Assembly (NCBI GenBank): GCA_001600555.1
Contig: BCKH01000002.1
Location: 1,240,001-1,304,000, forward strand
Length of the DNA stretch: 64,000 bases
Reading direction: 5' to 3'
Source of the DNA: Albophoma yamanashiensis
Lineage: Eukaryota > Ascomycota > Sordariomycetes > Hypocreales > Ophiocordycipitaceae
The notes under the pieces are model-generated. The model ran no database searches and was not told the DNA's origin. It worked only from the letters and a program-made list of their open reading frames with translations. This document shows positions 21,515-32,525 of the stretch, one piece after another (positions within the stretch are counted from its first letter, which is position 1; every line of letters starts with the position of its first letter). The position numbers and the translations under genes are program-made.

Positions 21515-22865
21515 CGTACGAGGATCTGATCTGACTCCAAGCAGACCCAGTGACGAGTATTCGTATGGTGCAGAAAAGCTTCTTCCGCAGACTCCTGTCG
21601 AAAGGATTTTTGCCTGACCATATAATAAGCGTCAGTCAATGTAATACTGGGCTGACGTCCCCATGGCACGCACCAAGCGCCCTTGCGCCGGCTTCGATGG
21701 CAAGCTTTCGAACTAGTAATATTGAATCCATCTACTCCGTACTCGATGGTAAAACATGGAGTCAGCCACCATTGCGTCGCATACAAAGGAGGAATCATGG
21801 TTAAAACCACGTTACGCCCCGGGGTACCCTGGCTCAGGGGTCGAGCGGGATGGAAGACGAGTGCGTTCCAGGTTGGCGGGCTGCCAAGCCATCGGTTTCG
21901 GAGGCCCACTCAAGGCGTTGACCAAACGATCCCACTTTGAAGGCTCTGGTCTACGGAGTACTCCGTACCTAGCACCAATTTGAAATGCCAAGCGGGCACG
22001 TGACCATGTTTCGACAACGTGGCTGAGTTTTGGGAGATCAAAACCTCGGAAAATATAATTGCTGAAGACATTCAAGGGGGATGAAATCACGGTGCGTTTC
22101 TCTGCGATTGCCAAAGGCGAGCTGGCTCTATCTACGAAGTGAGTCCATAGATTAGGCCTTAGCCTAAACGTATTTGTATTGACTTCCAATATGCATCTGA
22201 ATTGCTTTCAGTGCTACAACTGGACCGTAGAGATTACACCGAGACCGTCTGGGGGTAGCCATTCTCGCGCAACCATAACCGGGATGCCAGGATAACATGA
22301 ATCTCGGTGGCCGAGCCTTGCGGCCTTGCCGGTAAGTCGCCTGTCCACGAAGTACCTCGTACACGGATTTCACATCCATGACAGACGACGCAACGCCCGT
22401 CTGGGCTAGCGTAACAGGGATCGCGTAAAACGGGAAGGCTGAGCCATAGCGTCTCGAAAAGACGGGTGGCTGCTCCAAATCGAGCTAAAATGTCGTCTCC
22501 GCACGGCGGCTATGTGCCTCGCACCCGGTGGATTTCAGCCACTCCGTGCTCCGGTCCTCAAAGGCCGTGCTTGTATTTTCAATTGAATGCCGTGATTGGA
22601 TATGACGAGGTGCTAATGGATAGATGAACGAAGTCTGAGAGCACTGATCTTGCATCTTGCACAAACTACGGGCTTGGATTTAAGTCGCTCGATAATACCC
22701 ATACACAGAGTGTGGCGTGGTCTTTTGCTGGCGCCTGGGCTTCCTTGGCCGATAACAACGGAAGTACCACCCAAGCTCCTTTCTCTCCAGAACTATCTTT
22801 CTTACAGAGTCGAACCGCTTCGTCCATCTCTAGACTTTTGTCCGGGACTGATTCTATAATCCATA
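21515..22865. other. Intergenic; palindrome and upstream coding-like stretch
   Basis: It contains the perfect 16-bp palindrome TACGGAGTACTCCGTA at 21952-21967 and a single 9-mer copy at 21733-21741. From about 22700 to 22860 the plus strand has a coding-like frame (WSFAGAWASLADNNGS, then TTQAPFSPELSFLQ). It is probably the 5' part of the membrane protein that follows, but it is cut off by a TAG between the two ambiguous bases. Confidence 0.4.
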
Positions 22866-23660
22866 ATGANCCCTCGCTTTAGGCGAAANCCCCGCCCACC
22901 GCCACTCGATCTGAATGCCCTCCGGGGTACAGAGTCGAGTTTACCTGTACAACGGAGCCGTTCACAATGTGTACCAGCTGCAATCCGTCTCTCGATGCCG
23001 ATAACATCAAGCGCAACACGCATAGAAAGTCCAATACGCCTGGAGACACCAAAAAATCTGGAGACGCCAACACGACTGGAGACCCCCAATCGCCTCGAGA
23101 CACCAAAAAATCTGGAGACGCCAACGCGCCTGGAGACCCCTAACCGCCTCGAGACACCAAAAAATCTGGAGACGCCAACGCGCCTGGAGACCCCTAACCG
23201 CCTCGAGACACCATCCATCACAAGCACAACGAAGCTTCCGGAAACGACTACAAGAGCCCCGACACTCAGAACAGAACCACCAATGCCCTCAATCAGTTCC
23301 GGTCCCAGGTAAGCCAAACGTGCGTCGCTGTAGTCTAGAGATCGAGCAGCCTAACAGTTCATGTTGCGAGGAAGCAGATCACCAACGGTCACAGTGACGG
23401 TTACTGCAACGTTGCAATCCCGAAAAGTGACTGCTTCGACACAAGCCTTTCTATACGCATCTACAATGTCAGATATCAGGCCCACAGGGAGCAGCGCCGC
23501 ATCCCCAACGCCCAGAGTCGCAGCAATACCCCCCGCTGCGTTGGGTTTCCTTATAGGCGCCGGGACTTTAGCTGGAGTTTCGCTTGTCTCCGTAGCCGCA
23601 ATATTTCTGTGGCGGCGAAGGACGAGGTTGGGGAAGCTCAAGGAGGCACAAGCCAGCTAG
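22866..23660 (+). CDS. Mucin-like single-pass membrane protein with repeat stalk (5' end unresolved)
   Basis: Readable exons are 22866-23308 and 23378-23660, joined over a 69-nt intron with a CTAAC branch (phase 2). The first part has tandem six-residue units of the type [RN]LETP[KTN], nine to ten in a row, encoded by the minisatellite at 23041-23212. A Ser/Thr/Pro-rich stalk follows. The second exon adds a valine/threonine-rich segment, then one membrane helix (about PAALGFLIGAGTLAGVSLVSV) and a short basic tail starting WRRRTRLGK. The topology is therefore extracellular stalk, one membrane pass, small cytosolic end, like fungal wall-stress sensors or mucins. No signal peptide is attached. 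A cysteine-bearing coding-like stretch (ECPPGYRVEFTCTTEPFTMCTSC) at about 22912-22980 is in another frame. Either an intron or frameshift is missing from the model or the gene is broken. Ambiguous bases at 22870 and 22889 add doubt. Confidence 0.55.
23041..23212 (+). repeat. 54-bp minisatellite built of 18-bp subunits
   Basis: Three 54-bp units (23041-23094, 23095-23148, 23149-23202) plus a partial fourth. Each is made of three 18-bp subunits around GGAGACNCC. Both periods are multiples of three, so copy-number change keeps the stalk reading frame. Confidence 0.92.
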
Positions 23661-24412
23661 ACAACAGGATTTGCCGATATCATTGGAGTCAGGAATGAGT
23701 GCAGCCAAAGTCCGAGACCTCACTATCAAACCTCAGTAGATGTGTATGCATCATCAACCCACGCACATCGACGATGCCCGTTATCGGGCTGCGCGGTCCG
23801 CCCGCCCCCCCACAAAAAAAAACTCCCCACCTCCCCCTCGCCCATCCGCCGCGCGCTTCCGAGCATCCTTGATTTCGGTGATGGTCTGGCAAATCGCTGA
23901 ATGCCTGAAACCAGATTCACGTAGGAACGTCGAAGTAAACTACGGTAGGATTGTAAGTCCACCGGTTGTAAGACAGCCGCGCATCGTAGCTGTTATCATT
24001 TAACACTAATAGTAGCACTTTTTCAAGGATGAAACCGGACCCTTGTCGTGTAGTTTTATTTCGACCGGAAAGTATTTTGCCCGGCTGCACCTGCGAGATC
24101 CAAAAGCGCCTGTGCGGGCCGGATAGTCACAAATGTTGTTTCAATGCTGGCAAATGAAACAAGCTGCGTCTACTCTTACATTCAGAACTGATCTTACACA
24201 GCCTGTTCTCACTCACTAACTCGCTCCTGATACCGAGACACTACCTTATCTACCCCAGTGGTGGTCTTACCCTCGTCCAAGTTTGCGTCATGCTCGAAGC
24301 TTTTCTCCGTCTCTCCCACTTTTAAGCGGCTGGCCGTTCGTTCAATAACTTCAGTCTCGCAGCCTCATGATTTCGGCTCCTCATATCGTCGCACGACAAC
24401 ATCGACACGACG
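23661..24412. other. Intergenic, promoter side of the DHA1 transporter
   Basis: No gene seen. A homopurine/homopyrimidine-like stretch with poly-A and C runs lies at 23800-23850. 24180-24412 is C/T-rich before the transporter ATG, as in fungal leaders. Confidence 0.4.
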
Positions 24413-26636
24413 ATGAAGGAGCATGGGGAGCACGATAGGTATATCCGCCGCTTATCCCGTAGATTCACTACGCTCGAGGGATGGCGGCAGGTAGGAGGCG
24501 GCATGTATCTTGCCGCAGGCTCGGTCGTCTCCAGCATCATCCCCAACCCAGCCTACGATCCAGAATGGCAAATGCAAGACAATGAACGTCTTTCGGGGAT
24601 CTCTGCTGCATCATATCCAGATGAAGTCAACTCAATTACGCAGGGTAGAGGTATTAGCCAAGCCCAAATCGGGCTATGGCCGAATAGAGACGTGTACTCG
24701 ACCGCCAAAGAGACTGGAACACGTCCCTCGGGCTGGGAAGTCCAACAACAGTCGGTTTTCGCCGAAAGAGCTTTCACAGAGGGTGACAAGATTGGTGCGT
24801 CTCCTCTGCCAAAGGAGCCATTGCACAGCTTCACGACAAGAAGAAAGTGGATCATTATCAGCACAATTGGCGTGGCCGGTCTTTTTTCTGGGCTCTCCTC
24901 CAACATATACTTTCCCTCCTTAGACACAATTGCCACGGTACGCCCTGCAGTCGAGTCCACTGGAAGCAGTCGAGTACTAATGTATGACAGGACCTCCACG
25001 TCAGCCTCAGCGCAGTTTCGTTAACGATCACATCCTACCTCATCATTCAAGGGATATCCCCATTATTCTGGGGACCTCTTTCAGACACCATTGGTCGTCG
25101 ACCTATTTATATCTACTCGTTCTCAGTATATATTGCAGCAAATATCGTTCTCAGCCTATCTCCAAACTTTCCACTTCTTTTGGTCTTCAGAGGGTTGCAA
25201 TCTGCTGGAAGTGCTTCGACTGTCAGCATAGGTAGGTGTTTAGTTGTCGAGATATTGAAGCCTTCAGACTAATGTTACTCCCTCAAGGAAATGGAGTTAT
25301 TCAAGATATTGCGACGCCAATTGAGCGAGGGGCCTTCATCAGCTTCTATCAGTCAAGTAAGTCCCACAATAATACATTCACTTGTCACGAGACATTTGCA
25401 TTGCTCACAGTGCGTTAGTTCGAAACTTCAGCATTGCTGTAGGTCCTGTTCTTGGCGGCTTGCTTGCCCAGTTCTTCGGATTTCGGTAAGTCCTCGCATT
25501 TGCGCTGCTTTAGTTGGCCCGATCTGAACCTATAGATCCATTTTCATCTTCTTAGTCATTATGTCCTCTTTGGTCTTCATTATCATCATCCTTTTTCTTC
25601 CGGAAACCCTTCACTCTATTGCCGGTGACGGTACCTGGAGGCTATCTGGCATTCATCAACCCCTGATACGCCGTTTTCAGGAGGATGAAAAAGAAGCGAG
25701 AGAGCCACAGCAAATATCGCCGCGCCCTATCGTCACTTTCAGAACCTTCTTGGAGCCGCTTAAACTCTTGAAGGAAAAGGACATCATTACAAGTTTGATC
25801 TTTGGCGGTACGATGTACACTGTCTGGAGCATGGTCGTGGCAAGCACAACAGGATTGTTCAAAAACCGTTTCCAGCTTGGCGAGCTACAGCTTGGCCTCA
25901 TATTTTTGCCCAACGGTAAGAGTATATGCTGAAACTCTTGGCTGCGTCGTAAGTTGTTACGAGCAGCGGCCCCACAATACTAACTCGTACTCTTCCAGGT
26001 GTTGGCACAATCGTTGGCTCAGCAATAGCAGGGAAACTCATGACTCGCGACTTTATGACTTATGAGAAGAATTACTTACTCAGGAATCCGCACTCCCTGC
26101 CCCCGTCCGAGAATAAGAAGAACCTACCCTTGGATTTTCCAATTGAGCATGCTCGACTTCGTCACACGCCCTGGATCACTGGCCTATTCATACTCAGCAC
26201 TGTCATCTACGGGTTTACAGTACTACCTCCTGCCAGGCTATCCTTTGTCTCTAAGCCAGGGTGGATTGCAGTTCCTCTCACACTACAGTTCATCATTGCT
26301 GCTACCTCAAACGCAGTGTTCGCCATCAATACGGCACTGGTGTCGGACTTGTGTCCGGGAAAGGGTGCGGGTGCTACCGCAATCAACAATCTGGTCCGAT
26401 GTAGCCTGGGAGCGATAGGAGTTGGCTTTATCGATACTCTGATTGGGTCTTTTGGATCTGCAGCATCATTTCTAGGCCTCGGACTACTGACCGCAGCCAT
26501 GGGAGTACTATTAGCCATGGAGTGGGAGTGGGGCATGCACTGGAGGAGCCAGCGAGAACAGACCAAGCTCATCAAACAAAAGGAGTTGGTGGATGACAAA
26601 CAAGATACTCATTTAGCCATTCAGATTTTTAGATAG
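24413..26636 (+). CDS. MFS transporter, DHA1 (QDR-like) drug:H+ antiporter family
   Basis: Six exons (24413-24937, 24991-25231, 25288-25356, 25419-25485, 25536-25915, 25999-26636), all GT-AG and phase-consistent, give 639 aa. A long hydrophilic N terminus (~140 aa) precedes the first helix (IIISTIGVAGLFSGLSS). The loop between helices 2 and 3 holds the MFS motif A as GPLSDTIGRRP. Helix 4/5 has VFRGLQSAGS, and the C-terminal half has TLVSDLCPGKGAGATA and ten or more further hydrophobic segments, for about 12 in all. The central loop is long and charged (SGIHQPLIRRFQEDEKEAR). Relatives export drugs, polyamines or metabolites at the plasma membrane. The substrate here is unknown. The N terminus is longer than usual, so a downstream ATG may be used. 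It lies between the mucin-like gene and a 3-kb gene-poor gap. Confidence 0.9.
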
Positions 26637-29600
26637 CTTTTGTGTCTCGGGCGCGAAGACATGGCTGACGGCTGAGTGTTACATGAATCAGGCTACTGTA
26701 GTTTACAATAGACATTATTAGAGCTCCTAGTAGAGCAAAAGTTAAGCTTTGATTCAGAGTAATTAAATCACTTGATGTCGCTATGGTGACGGGCAGTAAT
26801 GCCGTGAAAGGGAGAGACGGTCGTATTCACTGGTGACTTTAGGCCAAATGGTGCCTGTTTGGTGCAGAAGAGTTACGACGAATATGTAGAATGGTAGGAC
26901 AGGGCCGAAATTAGCTTCGGAATATAGCCCTATGCTTCATTCATGTTGCTAGTGGGCTGGTAGTGTTTCACTTCCGATACGATAAATTACCTATCGAATA
27001 ACAAGGAAGATCATGACTTACCGTATGTGGTACACATGTAGGAGCCATTTGAACATGACGTCGACGACTAGAATCCATCTTAACGTACAGGAATTCGCCA
27101 GTTCAGACCGAGGACATTCAATTTCATTCAGGGACGTTTTGTGTCGCTATGCTGACCTTTGCATAACGTCTACGTAATTGCGCCAATGGTGCACGAAGGC
27201 CGCGGCCTAACCTCGGGCCGAGTGGCTTAGATTTTTCGCGGAGGCGATGGGAGAAGAGATAGGCCCTGGTATATCCCGAGGAGACTTCTCTATTCGGCGA
27301 CCGGACCATACCCGGAGAGAAAAGGTGCGAATAAGAAGACTTGGTGCCCCGTAGAATGAGGGCATGTAGTTTAATAATGACTGATGAGTAGTAAGGAACT
27401 CTTTGTAACATACTACTTCTATCGAGCCTGACTTACTACCTAAGAAACAGCAAACAGGATGACCATGCGAAAGCGTCCGTTGCACCGGTATGCTTAGTTC
27501 TAAATTTGCTTAAGCCGCTATTCATACTCCTCCTGGCTGTGGGGCGAGATTGAGTAACCCGAGAGCTCCTAGAGCTATGGGTGAGCAGCCCCTGAGTAGA
27601 GTGAGCTAGCATCAACAAAAACGGCGATGCGACCAGGGAGTAAAAAGTCGGGATTTGTGAAGTATAACAAAGCCGGATGCCCTACATGTAATGACGGGCT
27701 TTCCGAGATCAGGTTCCAAGATGGATGACATGGGTTCGCTGGACTTGCGGGGACTCTCCAACTCGCTGCGGGTGATGGAGTTGCAGCTCCGGGAGCTGGC
27801 TGATGAGTAGTATGCAGATGGGACGGCGGAATGCCACGAGCCACCAGATTGTCGAGATGAACGACCGCGATTGGGAGAGGGCCAGCGGTACGTCATCTCC
27901 AAAACTTCAGAGCGCAGACCAAACGCAGAAAACTAATCTGTTCTTGGCACAAATCATCGGTTGATTTTTGCTTTGTCTCCAACTGGCTTGGCGGCTGGTT
28001 CCATATGTCTCAAAGGAGAAATGGCAGCTGAGACTATTTCACCCGCAGCCGTTATCCGTCAGTGAAACATCCGATGCATAGGCAGCAATGATGCATTTGC
28101 CTTGCGTCATGTCCTTAAAAGGCATACTGGATGACAACTAGGCGGAGGGAGTTGTGCCTGAGAAGTGGGGTATGAGACAGCCCTTTCGGCATCCAATTCA
28201 ATGTCACATCATCTACTCCGTAGGCCATGTGAGCGAATTGAGTGCGAAGAACGACGATGGCACTTTGAAATTTGCAAAGTGAGAAGGAAAGCCCGGATAC
28301 CGTGAAAGAGGCAAATGTCATGAGAAGAGTGGTGCATTGGTGATGCTTGATTTGCCCTTCGGATGCTTGAATAGGTGCGTAGCGTCGAACAGATCAGCTT
28401 CCTTCGTGCAAGGAATTTACTCCGCGGAGCAGTGGGACTTGACCAATGTGACCCTGCACTGGGGTCCCTCCTGGTTACACTGCATTCAAGCTCGACAGTG
28501 CATGATCCAATCGTGGGCACGGCATATCGACTGGAAGAGTTGAGGTGCATTTGCGTTTGCGTTGTCTTTCTCGGCCCATGTACTCCGTATATTCACTCGA
28601 ATCAACGTCGGTGCACTTACGGCTACTAGGTGTAGGTGGCCCCATGCTCACGCCCTTAAGCTCTCGTCGAGAAGCCGCTGAAATAGATTGAGCCAGACAT
28701 CATAAATCTGCCCGTTGGTCACGAGAATATCCGCCTCGTCAAGAGCCTTGCCCTCCACCCTGCAAGGTTTCGGAGCGGGACGCTCAACAAACAGCATGGC
28801 GCTCTGCAGAGCCGACACGCTTGATCCACATGCATGCGGAACCACCCTTCAGATCCTCCACTAGAAGGCCCACGCAATGTCACTGCCGGAACGGAAGACC
28901 CTGCATCATCGTGGGCCACGGCCTTACGGGTGCTTTTAATCGATCAATTATCTAAGAGGCGCAGGGCGAGAAGTCCGCCAGCGGTCCGGCCGGTCCCGGA
29001 GCGCCGGATGCCCTTCCACTTTCGGTAGCACCCGAGCAAGGCGAGCCGGCCCTGGTCGGGTGAGACGGACGAGGGAGAGAAATCAGGTCAGGGTCGTGCC
29101 TGTAAGCGCTGAGAAAATTTAAGAATCCTGTTGCCTGCTCCGCGGAAGTCGCACGAGGGCCTGGGCCAGGCCGTTCCATTTCGATGTGTGACTGGGGTCA
29201 GAATTAAATACACAGCCTGCATGTGCGTTGGATGGGGATGAGACAATGTCTGTAAGCTCAATTGCGATATGCTCTCCTTGCTTCGGTCAGAACGATCCCC
29301 CGCAATCGAATACGTAACAAGGTCGGGCGGAGATGACTCTTGTAAACCACATCGCAAACAGGCGAATGTACGTGCGCCAAAGGCTCGTCAAGGAGACTAA
29401 GCAGCAGTTCATGCTCAGGAACCAACAGCCGGCGATCCCGCGTGGCGTCCTAGCATCACTGCCGGGGGCAGGCTAAACACGCGGTGGTTCTTTTGTGTTG
29501 GCTGGGCCCAATGAGAGCCCCGGCTAGCCGTCTAGTAGGCCCGGTTGTCTGATCCCACCTTGCCCACAATCTAATCAGATCCGCGGCCGGCGCCATCATC

Positions 29601-29892
29601 GCCAAGTGATTCGCTGCAGCGGGACTCGTGCGTCGTTTGGGGTCACACTCCTCCTGTGCCCTGGTGGAGGTGATCGGCAGCAGCGTGCCGCCCAAGCGTG
29701 CAGGACTGTGAAGTTCGAAACCCGTTGGTCGCCGCTCTCGGCTGGCAGCCGAGCGATTTGCGACTCGCCGCTCGTACAAATATGCACAGTCTCCCGCCCC
29801 CTCGGCCATGCTGGCCGAAGTCGCTGCTGGCGAGAGTCAAGCGGTCCCTACCGTACCTTTGATCACAAGAGCGTGCCAGATCTCCCAGCGAG
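26637..29892. other. Long intergenic gap (about 3.3 kb), no supported gene
   Basis: Only short frames. A minus-strand frame of 65 codons at 28648-28845 is coding-like in composition (ADILVTNGQIYDVWLNLFQ) but matches nothing. Two exact 9-mer motif copies occur at 28214-28222 and 28581-28589. The last 500 bp before 29893 turn GC-rich and form the leader of the siderophore transporter. Confidence 0.4.
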
Positions 29893-31821
29893 ATGCATCT
29901 CCGCCGCGCCATCGGCGACCGCAAGAGCGCCGACGCCACCCCGGTAGGCGACTTTGAGGCGTCCAAGGGCCGGCCCGGCGTCGTGCAAGATGCGGCGGCG
30001 ACGAGCGACTCCGACACGCTGAGCCTGGAGGCGCTCAACGAGAAGGAGGTCCAGGCGAACCCCGACCGCGTGACGCAGGGCGCCGAGCTCGGTGTGCAGA
30101 AGGCAGAGGCCGCGGCGCTCGTCTGGAGCAAGAAGGCCGTCTACCTCACCTACGCCTGGTACGTTGGTCTCGGAACGCATTGAATTGAACCGGCGACGGG
30201 GCTGACCCGCGACTAATGCAGGATCTGGGTGTGCTTCTTCATGCTGGCGCTCCAGCAGTCGATCCTGAGCTACTCGTCCTACGCCGCCTACGCCGACTTC
30301 AAGACGGCGCCCGCCATCACGACGGCCTCGATCCTGTCCAACATCATCGGCGGCGTGCTCAAGCTGCCCATCGCCAAGACGCTCAACGTCTGGGGCCGCG
30401 CCGAGGGATACCTCGTCTTCCTGGGCGTCTACATCCTCGGCATCGTCGTGCTGGCGTCGTGCAACGGCCCGGACGGCTATGCCGCCGGCTACGTGCTGTA
30501 CTGGATCGGCTACGACGCCATCTACATGATCCTCGACATCTTCATGGCCGACACGTCGGGGCTGCGCAACCGCGCCTTCGCCTTCGGCTTCGCCTCGACG
30601 CCCTTCATCTGCACGGCCTTCACGGGCCCGCTCGCGGCAAAGGCCTTCCTGGCGAACAGCACCTGGCGCTGGGCCATCGGCTCGTTCGCCATCATCCAGC
30701 CCTTCGTCTTCGTGCCGCTGGCCGTGGTCTTCAAGTTCTACCAGCGGAAGGCGGAGCGCCAGGGCATCTTCACGCGCCAGGCGAGCGGGCGCACGGCGCT
30801 GCAGTCGATCAAGCACTACGTGCACGAGTTCGACGGTAAGGGCTTTTGTTCAGGTGATATACGAAAAACGGCTGACAGTCACCTAGTCTTCGGGGCCTTG
30901 ATCCTCATGGCCGCGTTCGTCCTCTTCCTGCTCCCCTTCAGCCTCGTCAGCTACGGCCGAGCCACGTACGGCAGCGCCACCTTCATCGCCATGGTCGTCA
31001 TCGGCTTCCTGCTCTTCTTCGCCTTCGCGGCCTGGGAGAAGTGGTTCGCGCGCACGCACTTCATCCGGTGGGAGCTGCTGCGGCAGCGCACCGTGCTCGG
31101 CGCGTGCTGCATGGCCGCCATCTCCTACTTCAGCTTCTACTCGTGGGACCTCAACTTCTACAGCTTCGTCACCGTCGTGTACAACCTCGACGTGTCCATG
31201 GCCGGCTACATGACGCAGATCTACAACGTCGGGTCGTGCTTCTGGGGCGTCGTCTTCGGCCTGTGGGTGCGCTACACCAAGCACTTCAAGTACACGGTGC
31301 TGTGCTTCGGGCTGCCGCTCATGATGCTCGGCGCCGGGCTGATGATCCACTTCCGCGGACAGGACGCGGACATCGGCTACGTCGTCATGTGCCAGATCTT
31401 CATCGCCTTCGGCGGCGGCACCGTCGTCATCGGCGACGACATGGCCGTCATGGCCGCCAGCGACCGCGACGGCGTGCCCATGATGCTGTCGCTGCTCGGG
31501 CTGTTCGCCAACATCGGCGGTGCCATCGGCGACGCCGTGTCGGCCGCCATCTACGCCGACGCCTTCCCCAGCGCTCTCCAGGAGCGGCTCCCGGCCGACG
31601 CGCTGGACCAGGCGTCCAAGATCTACCTCGGCGGATACCTGGTGCAGCAGACGTACCCGGCCGGGACGCCGATCCGCGATGCCATCAACTACGCCTGGGG
31701 CCAGAGCCAGAAGTACGGCGCCATCTCGGCGACGGCCGTCCTGGTCCTCGGAATCCCGGCCATCGGCGTGTGGAAGAACTATCGCGTGGACAAGAAGCAG
31801 AACAAGGGCACGGTGATTTGA
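29893..31821 (+). CDS. Siderophore-iron transporter (MFS, SIT/ARN family)
   Basis: Three exons (29893-30158, 30222-30835, 30887-31821) give 604 aa, the usual SIT length. The hydrophilic N terminus (~80 aa) is followed by about 14 membrane segments, starting WVCFFMLALQQSILSYSSYA. SIT-typical features are GRAEGYLVFLGVYILGIVVLA, the loop around YDAIYMILDIFMADTSGLRNRAF (a family hallmark), WELLRQRTVLGACCM and the C-terminal extracellular loop with ASKIYLGGYLVQQTYPAGTPIRDAI. The family takes up ferric siderophores by proton symport at the plasma membrane or in endosomes. The siderophore type cannot be read. In relatives, transcription is iron-controlled through a GATA repressor, but no clear GATA cluster was established here. 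Coding GC is very high in the third position, unlike the accessory genes to the left. Confidence 0.95.
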
Positions 31822-32525
31822 GCGTCGCGTCGCGTGCGGGGAAGCAGGTGTGTGGTCACACTGCGCGTAATTAATTTGTTCGCTTTTTATTGCTTTAGGT
31901 ATCGTTAGAAGGGCCGTAATGTGTTAGGACGTCATAATAGAGTCTAATGAATCATGGCTCGAAGCGGGTTGGGTTGCCTTCATCTTGTCTGAAATTTTAG
32001 AGCGCTTGTTCATGTGTCTGTGTGTGTGTGTAGGTGTAGGTGTGGGTGGTGCCGCATATCCATTTCCCAAAGCCTCGGCCCGTCCAGTGAAGCGGCGGGC
32101 CGTCGAGCTGCTCACGGAGGTATGTTGGTAGCTCCATTGCGCTGTTGGTTGGTGGGTACCTACGGCTAAGGTAGTCAGGACAGGAACGGCTCTGCAGGCA
32201 GCACCTAACGCCTCCGCTCGTCACCGTTGGGCGGCCCGCTCTTTGCTCCGCTACAAGCCAATGGCACCAGGAGACGGCGCCCACCCATTGGCTCAGGCAA
32301 CCGTTTGGCGGCTGGAACGATAGGTACGGAGAACGGCCGCCTGGCCGTGCCGTCGTCCGGGGCATCAGGCAGCTGTAATTAATCCGGGCAGGTGCTCGAC
32401 CCATTCTCGATGCCTGACCTGCCAGCCGGATTATAAGGCTGCGCTTTTGACTCCTGGAAATTTACCACCACGCTCGCCTCAACCACAGCGTCGCCACAGC
32501 GCATCGCCCGAACCCCCAATCCAAA
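31822..32525. promoter_or_regulatory. Siderophore-transporter 3' region and beta-tubulin promoter
   Basis: No gene. There is a GT/GTAGGT simple repeat at about 32015-32050. 32290-32525 leads to the tubulin ATG and includes C/A-rich leader sequence (CCTCAACCACAGCG...CCCCCAATCCAAA), typical of highly expressed fungal genes. Confidence 0.45.

Noticed and set aside
22795..22820. Box-B-like GGTTCGACTCT on the minus strand (possible tRNA)
   Set aside because: No acceptor-stem pairing or anticodon arm could be drawn around it.
23041..23212. CRISPR-like array
   Set aside because: Contiguous tandem repeat without spacers, in a eukaryotic coding context.
22802..23317. Minus-strand repetitive frame (GVSRRLGVSRRV units)
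   Set aside because: Complement of the in-frame minisatellite. The plus strand gives a stalk, a spliced membrane helix and a stop, a better model.
29863..30825. 320-codon minus-strand open frame over the siderophore transporter
   Set aside because: Mirror of GC-rich third positions in the transporter; Arg/Glu-rich with no domain.
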